In this document: piece after piece, positions 31,327 to 42,159 of the stretch
Position numbering within the stretch: position 1 is the stretch's first letter
Layout of the letters: the number at the start of each line of letters is the position of its first letter
Source: Hemicordylus capensis
Taxonomy: Eukaryota; Chordata; Lepidosauria; Squamata; Cordylidae
Length of the DNA stretch: 64,000 bases
Reading direction: 5' to 3'
NCBI RefSeq assembly: GCF_027244095.1
Contig: NC_069658.1
Coordinates: 262,206,687 to 262,270,686, forward strand
Made by a program: the position numbers and the translations under genes
Notes under the pieces: generated by a model
The model's database searches: none
What the model saw: the letters and a program-made list of their open reading frames with translations, nothing else
What the model was told of the DNA's origin: nothing

Positions 31327-32034
31327 CTCTATCCCCCCCATAGCTAAGTGTTAGCTATATAACCCCAAATGTCTCTGACTTGCCTATACCATTCCTCCTG
31401 GTTCCACATGAGCTTTTGTCCCCAAATGTTGCATCCTGATAAACTGCAAATACCAAATTCAAAACAAAACATGCAAATGGAACACGTTAAGCAAGATATG
31501 GGAGCACACGCACCCATTTGCATACAGCTGCAGCCTGATCTTTTTGCATGTTCTGAAGTCCTCCTGAACTAAATAGAGTTTAAGCCCAAGTAAGTGTGTA
31601 TAGGATTGCAATTCTGTAACCCAGTCTGATTTGCATTATTAGTCAGCAGTAAATCCTACTGGCTGACATGATGAGGAAAATTACTTTGTAGGCATTGCCC
31701 GAATAGTTGGTTTTTTCCCTTTTAATTGCCTAACTTGAGCTTTTAATTTCAGTGGGACTACTCTGAGCAATTTTCCTCATCCTGTCAGCCACTGAGTTCA
31801 AATGAGCTTACTCTGATGTAAGTGTGCACAGGATTACAGCCACCTTTCTGCAAATGCTATCAATAGCATAATTTGCATGTAGACTTTGCATTTTCTTGGT
31901 GCCAGCTGTCCCCCACCCCCAGCACAGCAAAGGTTTGGTTGACGTTTTCCCAGGGAGAGAAGGTTTGTGCCATTAAGTACTAAATGACAGACAGAAAACC
32001 AACAAGGGCAGCTTTTCCCAGCTTATGAACACAT

Positions 32035-32225
32035 GAAGTTGCCTTATACAGCCCCATATACATCTGAAGTCAGACTATTGGTCCATCTAGGTCAAGATCA
32101 TATCCACTGATTGGCAAGAGTTCTTCTGGGTTTGACTCTGGAGTCATTCCCAGGCCGTCCTGGAGATACCAGGGAATGAACTTGGGTTCTCCTGCATGCT
32201 CTGCCCCTGAGTTACGGCCCCTCGA
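32035..32225 (-). mobile_element. SINE-2 short form with small insertion
   Basis: Plus strand GAAGTTGCCTTATACAGCC...GTCCATCTAGGTCAAGATC...GGGAATGAACTTGGG...TGAGTTACGGCCCC. Confidence 0.75.
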
Positions 32226-32243
32226 GTCTAGAGGTGTGAGGAG

Positions 32244-32598
32244 CAGTGTTCAGCCAAACTGTGGCCTGTGTTCGGCCTGCCAAGCGGCCCCACCAGTGAC
32301 ACCCTGTGTGTGTGATGTCACGTGCACGGGGGCATGGCTCGGGCTCTGGAGAGTCCCAGGCAAGCTCTCCCCATCTCATTTCAGGCAGCATTTGCTGCCT
32401 GAAAGCATTTATTTCCCTTCCTCGCTGTAGGGAGAGGAAGGGAAATAAATGCTGTCAGGCAGCAAGCACTGCCTGGAAATTAAGAGGGGGAGGACTGGGT
32501 CGGGCCTTTGGGAAACTAGGCCATGCCCCCTTTGTGTGTGACGCGCAACAGCAGCTCCCATGGCCCTTTTCATTGGTGGCCTGGGTTCTTTGAACCTG
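32244..32598. mobile_element. Long foldback element
   Basis: It starts CAGTGTTCAGCCAAACTG and ends in an inverted relative. Arms pair across the whole element: the inner 19 bp (GCATTTATTTCCCTTCCTC / GAGGAAGGGAAATAAATGC) are perfect around a loop near 32425-32434, and the outer parts share CACGGGGGCATGGC and GTCACACACA-type blocks. It has no coding capacity. Confidence 0.7.
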
Positions 32599-33327
32599 TT
32601 TGCTCAATGATGGCTCTGTCCCTGGTCTTGCCAATAACCTTTAATTTACATGGTCTGGGCCTAGAGTATCTGAAGGAAGACTTGAAAGGAAGACTGATAG
32701 GAACTTGCCTGGGTTTTTAGATCACCCTCGCAAAACTCAGAGCATGCCTATACAGAGACCATTGAGTTGCCACCCTGGATTGAGGGGTGTGGCTGCTTCA
32801 CCACGAGCCACAGGCTCTGGCTGGCATACAGACGAGCATTGGAGGAATGCAATGAGAGAAATGGTGCTCACTTAGTCAGCCTGCCAGTCTGTGAGACCAG
32901 CCTTTCTCCCCCGGATGGCCTCCCCCTTATTTGCTGCTGCCAGTCACTAGTTTTGCAGTGGCAGTGCCCTACCTGGCGTCCACCCTCAAAGGCATGAAAT
33001 CAGGTTGTGCTGCTCTGAGGGGGGCCTTCTGGGAAATGGTAAGGGCCAGGAGGAGGGCACACCGCTGCTGCACCAGCAAGCTGCCCCCTTCTGCCCTCCC
33101 ATGAAAACAGCCAGTATCCCCTCCCCCAGTTTTGCCGACTGCAAAGAGCATGGTGAAGTTGTGGGGGTGGTGTATGGGGTAGCCCTAGCTTGGACCGTTG
33201 AGCACATCTCTTGGGAGCTGCAGGTGGGAAGTCATCTTGGTTCAGCCAAAGACAGGACATGCAGCACACACATGTCCACATCTGCTAAAAAGAAAGGCAG
33301 AGAGAGAGAGAGCGCGCACCTTGTGAT

Positions 33328-33471
33328 CAGGGGCATAGCAAGGTTGGAGTGGTCCCTAGGACAAAAAGGGAAGGGGGAGAGCGAAGAGCAAGCTGTTGCT
33401 CAGCTGATTGGCCCCCTGCCCTCAGGGGCCCAGGGACATCTTCCCTCCCTTTAATCATAGCTGTGCCCCTG
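33328..33471. mobile_element. hAT-C element
   Basis: Ends CAGGGGCATAGCAAGGTTGG and CATAGCTGTGCCCCTG are inverted. Flanks CTTGTGAT (33320-33327) and CTTGCGAT (33472-33479) match at 7 of 8. Confidence 0.82.
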
Positions 33472-33605
33472 CTTGCGATCTCTCCCTCCCTCCATTGTTC
33501 AACTTCTGTTGATTGAGTGCCAATGTTTTCTGCATGCTTGCCAAAGTTTTCTGTGAATGCAGCCACATGATCTATGCCAGGCCTGGTACACGCAACTTAG
33601 CCCGC

Positions 33606-33735
33606 GCCACGCCCCCCCCGCCAGCTGTTTCTGGCCTTCAACTCCCATAATCCCCAGCCACAGTGGCCAATAGCCAGGGATTGTGGGAGTTGTAGGCCAA
33701 TGTCTGCAGCAGGACCGAAGTTGAGCAGCCCTGAT
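33606..33735. mobile_element. Palindromic hAT-A-related MITE
   Basis: Arms CTTCAACTCCCATAATCCC / GGGATTGTGGGAGTTGTAGG around GCCACAGTGGCC; the right end reads TTGAGCAGCCCTGA. Confidence 0.7.
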
Positions 33736-34233
33736 CTATGCCATGTAGCCCTTCTTTCCTTTGGGGGGTGAAAAACATGGATTTGCTTCCTTCACATTTG
33801 TAAAGACCATGGGCTGCCTGCCTTCTTTTTAAGGGCTTTGAACTAGTGGGATGTGGCTGCTTGCGGAAGATGAGTTTTAGATGTGACCTGGACAGAAGCT
33901 GAGATGTGGCTGCTTACTGAGAAGTCATAGCGTATCACATAATATCCTGCTGGACCATCAAATCTCTCCCTATCTGAAAGGCAGCAGCAGTCTATGGGAC
34001 CAAGCACAGATATTTCCGAGTTCAGCTACCCAAGATCCTTTTTAAAAATTATATATTGCATTTTAAAAAGTAATCTGGACACCTGTCAACCTTCTCAGCT
34101 GGGGTCCAAGAGGCTACTTTGTGAGCCAGCATCTAGTGTGGGGAGGTTAAAAGCAATAGGAAGATGTTAATAAATAGGGCTGCCATTCTACCAAGGCCCC
34201 AGAGTACTGTAATCCTAACACTAGTTATATAGA

Positions 34234-34354
34234 CCAGGGATTCTCAGCCTTGGGTCCCCAGACGTTGCTGGACTACAACTCCATCCTCCCCAGCCTTTGG
34301 CCATTGTGGCTGAAGAGGATGGGAGTTGTAGTTCGACAGCATCTAGGGACCCCG
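34234..34354. mobile_element. hAT-A palindromic MITE
   Basis: CAGGGATTCTCAGCCTTGGG to CTAGGGACCCCG. Flanks ATATAGAC (34226-34233) and ATATAGAG (34355-34362) match at 7 of 8. Confidence 0.8.
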
Positions 34355-34493
34355 ATATAGAGACCTTGTATTCTCCTGTTTCAGAGCTGGGGTTGGAGCC
34401 AGAGTCTTCGATCCAAGTTCACCTCTTCCTGTGGTCTTTGGGCAGGTAACTCTTTCTCAGTCTGAGTTCTGTAAATACAGTAATGCACACTGA

Positions 34494-34720
34494 AGAGCCA
34501 GGGTGGTGTAGTGATTAGAGTGTTGGACCAGGGAGACCTGAGTTCAAATCCCCATTCAGCCATGAATTTCTCACTGGGTGACTCTGAGCCAATTATTATT
34601 TCTCAGCCTAACATACCTCACAGGGTTGTTGTGAGAAGAAATGTAACTCTGAGCTCCTTGGGGAAAGAGCAGCTATAAATGTATAAATAAATAAATAAAT
34701 AGATAGATATTTTTAAATAA
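34494..34720 (+). mobile_element. SINE-1 full-length copy
   Basis: GAGCCAGGGTGGTGTAGTG, GAGTTCAAATCCCC, CTCACAGGGTTGTTGTGAG, then AAGAGCAGCTATAAATG and an (AAAT)n tail. Confidence 0.9.
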
Positions 34721-34746
34721 ATTAAATGTATAATATAAATTTTTAT

Positions 34747-34976
34747 AAATAATAGCAATAGCAATAGCACTTACATTTATATACCGCTCTATAGCCGAAG
34801 CTCTCTAAGCGGTTTACAATGATTTAGCATATTGCCCCCCAACATTCTGGGTACTCATTTTACCGACCTCAGAAGGATGGAAGGCTGAGTCAACCTTGAG
34901 CCCCTGGTCAGGATCAAACTTGTAACCTTCTGGTTACAGGGCGGCAGTTTTACCACTGCGCCACCAGGGGCTCAGT
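34747..34976 (-). mobile_element. SINE-4, young copy 1
   Basis: The minus strand begins GAGCCCCTGGTGGCGCAGTG, a tRNA-like head with a B-box in AGGTTACAAGTTTGATCC. It has the GTAAACCGCTTAGAGAGC tail block and a terminal (TGCTAT)n run. Confidence 0.88.
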
Positions 34977-35137
34977 TAATAAATATATAATATAAATACA
35001 TTTATAAATAAATGTATAAAAGCATACATACATAAAGGTCTGCAAAGTACTTTACAGAATAGCAGCATTCCTGCTTATATTGAGAATTAATATTAAGGGT
35101 GAATGAGAATTATTATTGAGTGTGAATTGGAAAAGCA

Positions 35138-35367
35138 TAATAGCAATAGCAATAGCAATAGCACTTACATTTATATACCGCTTTATAGCCGGAGCTCTCT
35201 AAGCGGTTTACAATGATTTAGCATATTGCCCCCAACATTCTGGGTACTCATTTTACCGACCTCGGAAGGATGGAAGGCTGAGTCAACCTTGAGCCCCTGG
35301 TCAGGATCGAACTTGTAACCTTCTGGTTACAGGGCAGCAGTTTTACCACTGCGCCACCAGGGGCTCT
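35138..35367 (-). mobile_element. SINE-4, young copy 2
   Basis: Same family and orientation as 34747-34976, differing at about six positions plus one base of length over about 218 bases. Confidence 0.88.
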
Positions 35368-35544
35368 AATACCATGGTGATGGGGCACAGCAAGTCCATG
35401 AATATTCCACGACTGCACCATGCATGTATGGTATTGGGTACCAGATTCAGATTTCCTCTTTAAAGGAAACAAAGCAAGTTCCTAGCTTTGTAATTGTGTC
35501 ATGAATCTATTGCCCAGTGTCTCCAGTTAAAAGGATCTTGGATA

Positions 35545-35655
35545 GCAGTGCTAGGGAAGTCTCTGTCTGAGGCCTTCGTGAGCTGTTGCCAGTCAAAGCA
35601 GACAGTTTGGAGCTAGATGGACCAAAGACTGACTCAGTACAAGACAGACAGTATA
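35545..35655 (+). mobile_element. SINE-2 tail fragment
   Basis: GAGCTGTTGCCAGTCAAAGC...GCTAGATGGACCAAAGACTG, without the head. Confidence 0.65.
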
Positions 35656-35937
35656 TATATGCCAGCCATAGGTAAGTAAGACCCCTCGAATCGCCATTCA
35701 GGGCAAAGGGCCCTCAGCACAGAGCAACTGACTGACTGGCGGCAACTTAATCTTACACTGGAAGTGGCAGCTGGGCTGGTTCCCTATTCTTGTGGGGCCC
35801 TGAACAAAAGCCTCCCCACACAATCCCTTCCCAAGCTTTCCCCTTTCTCTGCACATTGCAATGAGCACTTTCTGCTGGAATGGCAATTTTCATAAGGCAG
35901 GGGAAAGGAGGTGGCGATTACAGGGGATAGAGATGAA

Positions 35938-35968
35938 CACACACACACATATACACACACACACACTT
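35938..35968. repeat. (AC)n microsatellite
   Basis: CA repeats interrupted by one CATATA. Confidence 0.9.
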
Positions 35969-36162
35969 GCTTCTCTTTCAGCTTGCAAAGAGCAGGTGAA
36001 CCCCAGAGGCCCTCTGGAGTGAACCAGTGTTTCTCAGCACAATGCCCTGATTGAGTCACTCTTTGGTGCTGCCTGCGGATGCCAAGACGTGCACCTGGGA
36101 CCTTCCTACAGGCACAGAATGGGCTCTGCTACTGAGTGACAGCTCCACCTTGGTTATCCCAG

Positions 36163-36395
36163 AGCCAGCGTGGTGTAGTGGTTAGAGTGCTGGACTAGGA
36201 CCGGGGAGACCCGAGTTCAAATCCCCATTCAGCCATGAAACTAGCTGGGTGACTCTGGGCCAGTCACTTCTCTCTCTCAGCCTAACCTACTTCACAGGGT
36301 TGTTGTGAGGAGAAACTCAAGTATGTAGTACCCCACTCTGAGCTCCTTGGAGGAAGAGCGGGATATAAATGTAAAAATAAAATAAAATAAAATAA
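36163..36395 (+). mobile_element. SINE-1 full-length copy, well preserved
   Basis: AGAGCCAGCGTGGTGTAGTG through CGAGTTCAAATCCCC, the CORE, GGAAGAGCGGGATATAAATG and an (AAAAT)n tail. Confidence 0.93.
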
Positions 36396-36399
36396 ATCC

Positions 36400-37030
36400 C
36401 AGCACCAACAGTGCTTGTCTGGGTAGGAAAAGATCTATACCCTCTGCTTAGTGCATTGCAATCCTGCTAATCCTAAACCTGTGCCCAGCAGCTGAGATAA
36501 GAGCCAGTTCAGATACCTTATTTATCCGACTAGGAGTCTGAAATCAAGACAACCCCCCAATATCTAACACCAATAAACTGGGGGGGGGAGACACCTAGTC
36601 TTCGATTCAGGTAAATATGATATTCAGGAAAAGCACATGGTACAGCCCACTTGGAACTGTATCCTCTGATTATGCAGGGGAAGTGGGAGTTATAGCTTGA
36701 AGTGAATCCCATATGAAAAGATCCTTGCACACAAAAGCCTCCTCGGAAGCAAGGAGTTTAACGTTACCTTCTTTTCCTCAACATGCTACCTTTTTACATG
36801 CAAGAGTTTGGGACTGTTTTTTGTGTTTTTTTTAAAAAGTGAAGCTGCATTTAAACATGCATACATATACACCCTAAATGCTGAAGCAGTACCATCCTGA
36901 CAGGACTATACCATGTGCTTTGGGGGAATGACTGAATCCGTCTGTGGTCAGGAGTTTTTAAGACAGTGGAAAAGAGGGGGAGGGGAGAGGACTGCTTCCC
37001 TCAGCAAATGGCTCTGGAAGTTGAGGTCCG
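36400..37030. other. 3' flank of the KRAB zinc-finger gene
   Basis: No coding region is recognised. The 3' UTR of the minus-strand gene with its stop at 37039 should lie here; I could not place a polyadenylation site with confidence. Confidence 0.4.
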
Positions 37031-37038
37031 AAACCCAG

Positions 37039-39320
37039 TCACGATGTGGGAGGAGGCTGTGGCCAGCCCTCCTGGGTGAGGGTGGAGGCCCAGCCAGAGC
37101 TGCTCTCCCCCAATCTCCACGTGTCTGGAGGCAAGAACCCCTTCATGCCCCATCCTCGCAGCCCCCCAGCTGGGGTGGCATTGGGGATGGGGCCTTGGAA
37201 AGGAGTTGGGACCTCGGGCCACATGGCAGCTGCTGGGGGGTTGCTGTTCCTGTCTCCCTCGCTCCACCAGGGGGGCATGAGTGACAGCGGGGGCTCAGGA
37301 AGAGCACAGACCGGCTCCTTGTGGTGCTTGGCGCTGGAAGAAGAGGGGATGCCTTTCCCCCCCTCAGTTCCTCCCCGCGCCCCTCCCTTTGAGGGCCGGT
37401 CGGCCACGTGGGTGCGCTGGTGGCGGTTGCGGTGGGAGCTGCGGCTGAAGCATTTCCCGCACTCGGGACACTGGTACGGCTTCTCGCCCGTGTGGACCCT
37501 CCGGTGCCTCTCCAGGTGGGAGACGAAGCCAAAGCTTTTGCCGCAGACGGTACACTCATAGGGCTTCTCGCCCCGGTGGGTCCGCTGGTGCGTGAGCAGC
37601 TGAGCGCTGGCCACAAACCGCTTCCCACACTCCTTGCACTTGTGGGGTTTCCCACTGGAGTGGGTCCGCTGGTGCTGAAGCAGCGTGGAGCTGACGCTAA
37701 AGCTCTTCCCACACTCGTTGCAACGGTAGGGCTTCTCCCCTGTGTGGATTCTCCGGTGCCTGTCCAGGTGGGAGCTGACGCTAAAGCTTTTCCCGCAGTC
37801 GCTGCATTCATAAGGCTTCTCCCCCGTGTGGATTCTCCGGTGCCTTTCCAAGTGGGAGCTCCAGCTGAAGCTTTTTCCACAGTCGGGGCACCGATAGCGC
37901 TTGCTCTCAGCTGCATGGGATTTCTGGTGCTTGATCAGCGACGCCAGCTCCCCATAGGTCTTCCCGCACTCGGCACACTTATGGGGCCTGTCGGGCGAGT
38001 GCACACGCTGGTGCCTCTCCAGGTGTGAGCCGACGCTGAAGGCTTTGCCGCACTCCTCACAGCGGTAGGGCTTCTCACCCGTGTGGATTCTCTTGTGCTT
38101 GATAAGAGCCGAGCACCAGCTGAACTTTTTCCCACACTCCAGGCACTGATATGGCCTTTCTCCCGTGTGGATTCTCTGGTGCTTAACCAGCGATGAACTC
38201 TGGCCAAAACCTTTCCCGCAGTCGGGGCACTTATAGGGCTTCTCACTACAAACCGGTGGTGAGGGTGGAGGCGGCGGCTCAGGGACAGCCCTCTTACGGC
38301 TACATTCTGTGCATTTTGTGGGATCCCTACCCCCAGTCAGGGAAGTCTGGAGGTTATGGAGGGTGGCCGCACTGAGGTAAAAGTTTTTCCCGCAGTCCAT
38401 GCACTGGCGCGGCTTCTCTCCCGTGTGGATTCTCTGGTGCCGATAGAGGTGAGAACTGCGGCTGAAACTCTTCCCACAGTCCGTGCACTGGTAGGGCCTC
38501 TCCCCTGTGTGGATTCTCTGGTGCCTCTCCAGATGGGAAGTGAAGCTGAACGTCTTCCCACAGTCGGGGCATTCGTACGGCTTCTGGCCCAGGTGTTTCC
38601 TCTGGTGAGCCACAAGGTTGGCGCTGAGGTTGAAGCCCTTCCCGCAGTCCTCGCACTGATAGGGCTTGTCGTTGGCATGTGTCCTCTGGTGCTGGACCAG
38701 GGTGGAGCTGACGGTGAAGCTCTTCCCACACTCTTTGCACTGATAGGGTTTCTCTCCCGTGTGGATCCTCCGGTGCCTCTCCAGGTGCGACCCGACACTG
38801 AACGCTTTCCCACACTCCTTGCACTCATAGGGCTTCTCCCCCGTGTGGATCCTCCGGTGTCTCTCCAGGTGCGAGGTCCAGCTGAAGCTCTTCCCACAGG
38901 CCCCACACTTGTAAGGCTTGTCCCCCATGTGACACTTGCGGTGCTTGGCCAGCGCCTCTGCCTCGGAGAAGCTCTTCTCGCACCCGTCACACCTGTGAGG
39001 CCTCTCGCCCAAATGAAGCCTGTGATGCCTCAGGAGGTTGGACTTCTGGCTAAAGCTTTTGCCACACTCAGTGCACTGGTGGCCTCTGCCGCCCCCTTGT
39101 GGTTTCCTAGAGGGCAACAGGGGTTTGGAAATGCCTGCCACTTGTGGGAGGGGTGGACCCAGCTGCTCCTTTCCGTCTGCTGTTGGGCACCTCGCTCTCC
39201 CCGAGTGGTTCTCTCCCTCGACTGGATTTCCCTCCAAGGAGATCTTGGACTGTGGGTCTGCCTCGCTGGGAGTCTCAGGCTGAGGAACAGCTGCCCCATT
39301 CTTCCTTCTCAGCTCATCAC
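37039..39320 (-). CDS. KRAB zinc-finger protein, terminal exon (18 intact fingers plus one degenerate)
   Basis: The acceptor TTGGTCCCTACAG (ending 39321) starts a 2282-base exon that reads [20 protein letters not shown] in phase 1 and stops at 37039-37041. It encodes 760 residues: a linker of about 80, fingers 1-8, a degenerate ninth ([14 protein letters not shown] with both zinc-ligand His lost), a Pro-rich insert, fingers 10-19, and an unusual 122-residue Pro/Gly/Trp-rich tail. Fingers 3-5 and 14-16 share helices in the same order (SW-SHLER, SV-SHL, VSSTL-Q), an internal block duplication. It joins in frame to the KRAB-B exon at 40602-40715. KRAB zinc-finger proteins usually bind DNA and recruit TRIM28 to repress chromatin; that role is inferred. 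The gene looks intact in this exon. Confidence 0.9.
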
Positions 39321-39439
39321 CTGTAGGGACCAATGATGCAGATGTGAGCTGCTGCTGTGATGCACCCTCTTCCACAACTAGCCTTGCAATCTTATGCATG
39401 CTTACCTGGGAAAAATTCCCACTGAGCACAGCAGGACTT

Positions 39440-39703
39440 AATAGTAAAGTGTGCCGTCGAGTCGGTGTTGACTCCTGGCGACCACAGAGCCCTGTGGTTG
39501 TCTTTGGTAGAATACAGGAGGGGTTTGCCATTGCCTCCTCCTTCGCAGTATGAGACGATGCCTTTCAGCATCATATATCACAGCTATATCACTGCTGTCT
39601 AATATAGGTGTTTCCCACAGTGTGGGAAAGATACAAGCAGGGATTCGAACCAGCAATCTCTTTGCTCCCTAGGCAAGTTACTTCACCGCTGTGCCATTAG
39701 GTG
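39440..39703 (-). mobile_element. Sauria SINE in the last intron
   Basis: Plus strand GTGTGCCGTCGAGTCGGTG, CACAGAGCCCTGTGGTTG, TATAGGTGTTTCCCACAGTG, GGGATTCGAACCAGCAATC. It lies about 120 bases upstream of the finger exon acceptor. Confidence 0.9.
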
Positions 39704-39992
39704 GCTACAGTAGGACTGACTTCTGAGTAAACATGCACAGGGCTGGAGTGTAACTAACTGGAATATTATCTGTCATCAAAGTTTTTAATCCTTCTTTGGC
39801 TCAAGTACCACAACAGAGGAGAAACAGACTGTGGGGTGGGGAGGGAATAATTCTCAAGAAAAGAAGACCTCCAGCTCTAAAGTTCTAAGAGCTGTTTGCT
39901 TATTGATACGGTTATATAAAACTCCCAGTTACAGATTATGCTTGCAGCAGAGAACTGAATGGTAATGCTCTGTGTGTCTTTTCCAGCAAAGG

Positions 39993-40116
39993 CAGGGGGT
40001 CTCAGACTGCAGTCTTCCTGCAGATGCTGGCCTACAACTCCCATCATCCATTGTGACTGCAGATGATTGGAACTGCAATCCAGCAACAGCTAGAGGGGCA
40101 CATTTTGAGACCCCTG
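39993..40116. mobile_element. hAT-A palindromic MITE
   Basis: CAGGGGGTCTCAGACTGCAG at the left and TTTTGAGACCCCTG at the right, with the core CTACAACTCCCATCATCC. Confidence 0.78.
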
Positions 40117-40318
40117 CTCTAAGGTGTCTTTTGCGTGAAGATGGGGGGTGGGGTGGGGAGGGCTGGCTGGCTGGCTGGGAGGCCAGAGTAATAGCAGAGA
40201 CAGGATGGGAACCTCTTCTGAGTCAGGTCCAACCCAGGAACCAACTGGACCAATTTGAAATGATGGCAGCCTTTTTGAGCACGGGAAGCTCACACTTCAA
40301 GCTCCCCCACACTTCAAA

Positions 40319-40568
40319 AGCCCTATTCAGACATTATGTTGAATGCTCGTACAAGTGTACACAGATATAGATCTGTACACAGGTACAGTTCTCCACACAT
40401 TATGTTGAACACAGGCACAGCAGTACAATTCCCATCTGTACCATGCATTTGAGGGGCCTGTACCCAGGTTCAATTTTAAAATGAACCCAGGTACAGTCAT
40501 TCACATAAAAACATGTACAAGGGTACAGACATCTGGACGCTCGTACAACATAATGACCGAATAGGGCT
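40319..40568. mobile_element. MITE with AGCCCTATTC ends
   Basis: Ends AGCCCTATTCAGACATTATG and CATAATGACCGAATAGGGCT are inverted; the interior is rich in TGTACA motifs. A relative lies at 59166-59432. Confidence 0.75.
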
Positions 40569-40601
40569 AAAGTCTCACACCATTGTGAACTGGCTCCTCA
40601 C

Positions 40602-40715
40602 CTGGGTTGGGGTCACTTGGCATCTCCCTTCGGTCAGACTCCTGAAGGTCTGCAGCCCATGGATCTTCCCCTCGGTCCATCCACGAGAGCAGGTCAGGTT
40701 TCGATAGTGGAAATC
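40602..40715 (-). CDS. KRAB-B box exon of the 19-finger gene
   Basis: The 114-base exon lies between acceptor ATCAGCAG and donor CCCAG|GTGAGG. With the phase-1 base from the previous exon it reads GFPLSKPDLLSWMDRGEDPW and continues AADLQESDRREMPSDPNPG, a clear KRAB-B box (consensus FPxSKPDxxxxLExGEEPW). It leaves in phase 1, joining exactly to GDELRRKN in the finger exon. This fixes the gene's frame and identity as a KRAB zinc-finger gene. Confidence 0.85.
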
Positions 40716-41320
40716 CTGCTGATGAGACCAGAAAGGCAGAGCTTCAGTATCCTGAACAGCACCACGTCCCTCTCCTTAGCATAGTCATCCCTTCCTGGGC
40801 GCATCTGCTCACTTAGAATACGTAGAACAACTTTTAGCCATGAATACATCACTGATGAATGTGGCTTGTCTGGGGCAGAAAGAGGAAGGTAGACACTTAA
40901 AAAAAAAAAATCAAATGTCCTTTCTCATCAGTTTGGGTTCTACATTTTAAGTACAGAAGTAGGAAAATACATAAGTCAATTTAAGCACCATTTGTAAAAC
41001 AAACCAAAAAAGAACCATCTGCGTATCTCACCCTAGTCTCCATACCCTTCTTTCTTCTCGTTTCCCCCAAATGTTAGGAAAAAATCTGAATTTTGAAAGC
41101 AGAACAAAAAGGTCTGATCTGGATAATAGTGACCCTCACATGAAGCTGCATTGTGCTGATTCAGACCACTGGTCTCTAACCCTCTACTTCTCTACTCTGA
41201 CCAGCCACAGCCTCCATAATCTCAGGTGGAACTCTTTCCTATCACCTGCTGTCCAGAATCCTTTTAAGTGAAGAAGCCAGGGGTTCAACCCTGGACCTTC
41301 AATATGCAAAACACATTGGA

Positions 41321-41766
41321 CAGGTGCAGATGTCATGCAAAACAAAGGGTAAATCTCAATTTTGCACAGTGTCTTCTAGCCTCAGGAGCACATGCTCCCT
41401 TCTCCCCTGCCCGCAAGCAGGTCAGAAGAATGCTACTGTGGTTAGAAACAAACCAAGATCAGCTATGATATCTGGACCAACCAATCTTGGTTTATACTAT
41501 CCAACGTGCTTGATATAAACTGAGATTTCAGTCCAAGGCTTAAAGTGGATTTCAGAGTTCCATTTATTTCAAGCACGTTGGTAAAAATAAGTTGGTCCCA
41601 ATGTCAGTCCCAGTCTTGGTTTGTTTCTAACAAGAGCCAGGGGCAGAATTTTTCCAGCTTACATGCAAACACAGGAGGGGAAGCGTGTACTCTTGAGGCC
41701 AGGAGGAGTCATGTGGAACTGAAACTGAACCTTCGTTCTGTATGACATCTGAACTTGCACCTACTG
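41321..41766. mobile_element. Long foldback element
   Basis: The two halves are inverted copies over about 440 bp: GTTAGAAACAAACCAAGA pairs with TCTTGGTTTGTTTCTAAC, CCAACGTGCTTGATATAAA with TTTATTTCAAGCACGTTGG, and the outer GATGTCATGCAAAAC with GTTCTGTATGACATC. Ends are AGGTGCA / TGCACCT. Non-coding. Confidence 0.75.
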
Positions 41767-41917
41767 GGTCACTGAGATTCAACCAGTGTCCTACTTACAA
41801 TTTAAAGTGCAAAATGAAGGTTCATTTGTTGCATTAATTACGTTAATGTGGTGCAGAATTTCAGTTGTCTGCTTGCTTGCTTTCAGCCAAAGCAGACAGA
41901 ATCGTGCATATGACTAC

Positions 41918-41986
41918 CTGACGCCAACCCTCTCCGGTGGGACTCAGCCAGTGCAGTGATCCGAGGCAGGCTGATGGCCATCTCTT
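41918..41986 (-). CDS. Candidate cassette exon of the KRAB zinc-finger gene
   Basis: 69 bases between acceptor TTTCTTGTTAGCAG and donor GTCAG|GTAGTC. It is open in phase 1 on both sides, so it could be included between the KRAB-A-like and KRAB-B exons without shifting frame; the peptide reads EMAISLPRITALAESHRRGL. It has no domain match and might be spurious. Confidence 0.35.
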
Positions 41987-42159
41987 CTGCTAACAAGAAA
42001 GAGAGGAGAGGACGCTATGAGAACACAGGCAGGCGGGCTGTGTTGCAATGCAGTTCTAATTTGGGCTTCTTAACATCACCAGCTTTTCTTTCACCATGAT
42101 GAAGTCTTATCCCTGTGCAAACTCCATTGCAGCTCTGCTCTGCTCCACCCTTTGAGTCA

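Noticed and set aside
37408-39336. Long plus-strand open frames across the KRAB zinc-finger exon
   Set aside because: They are antisense shadows of the finger array; the repeated peptide pattern is the reverse of the finger codons.
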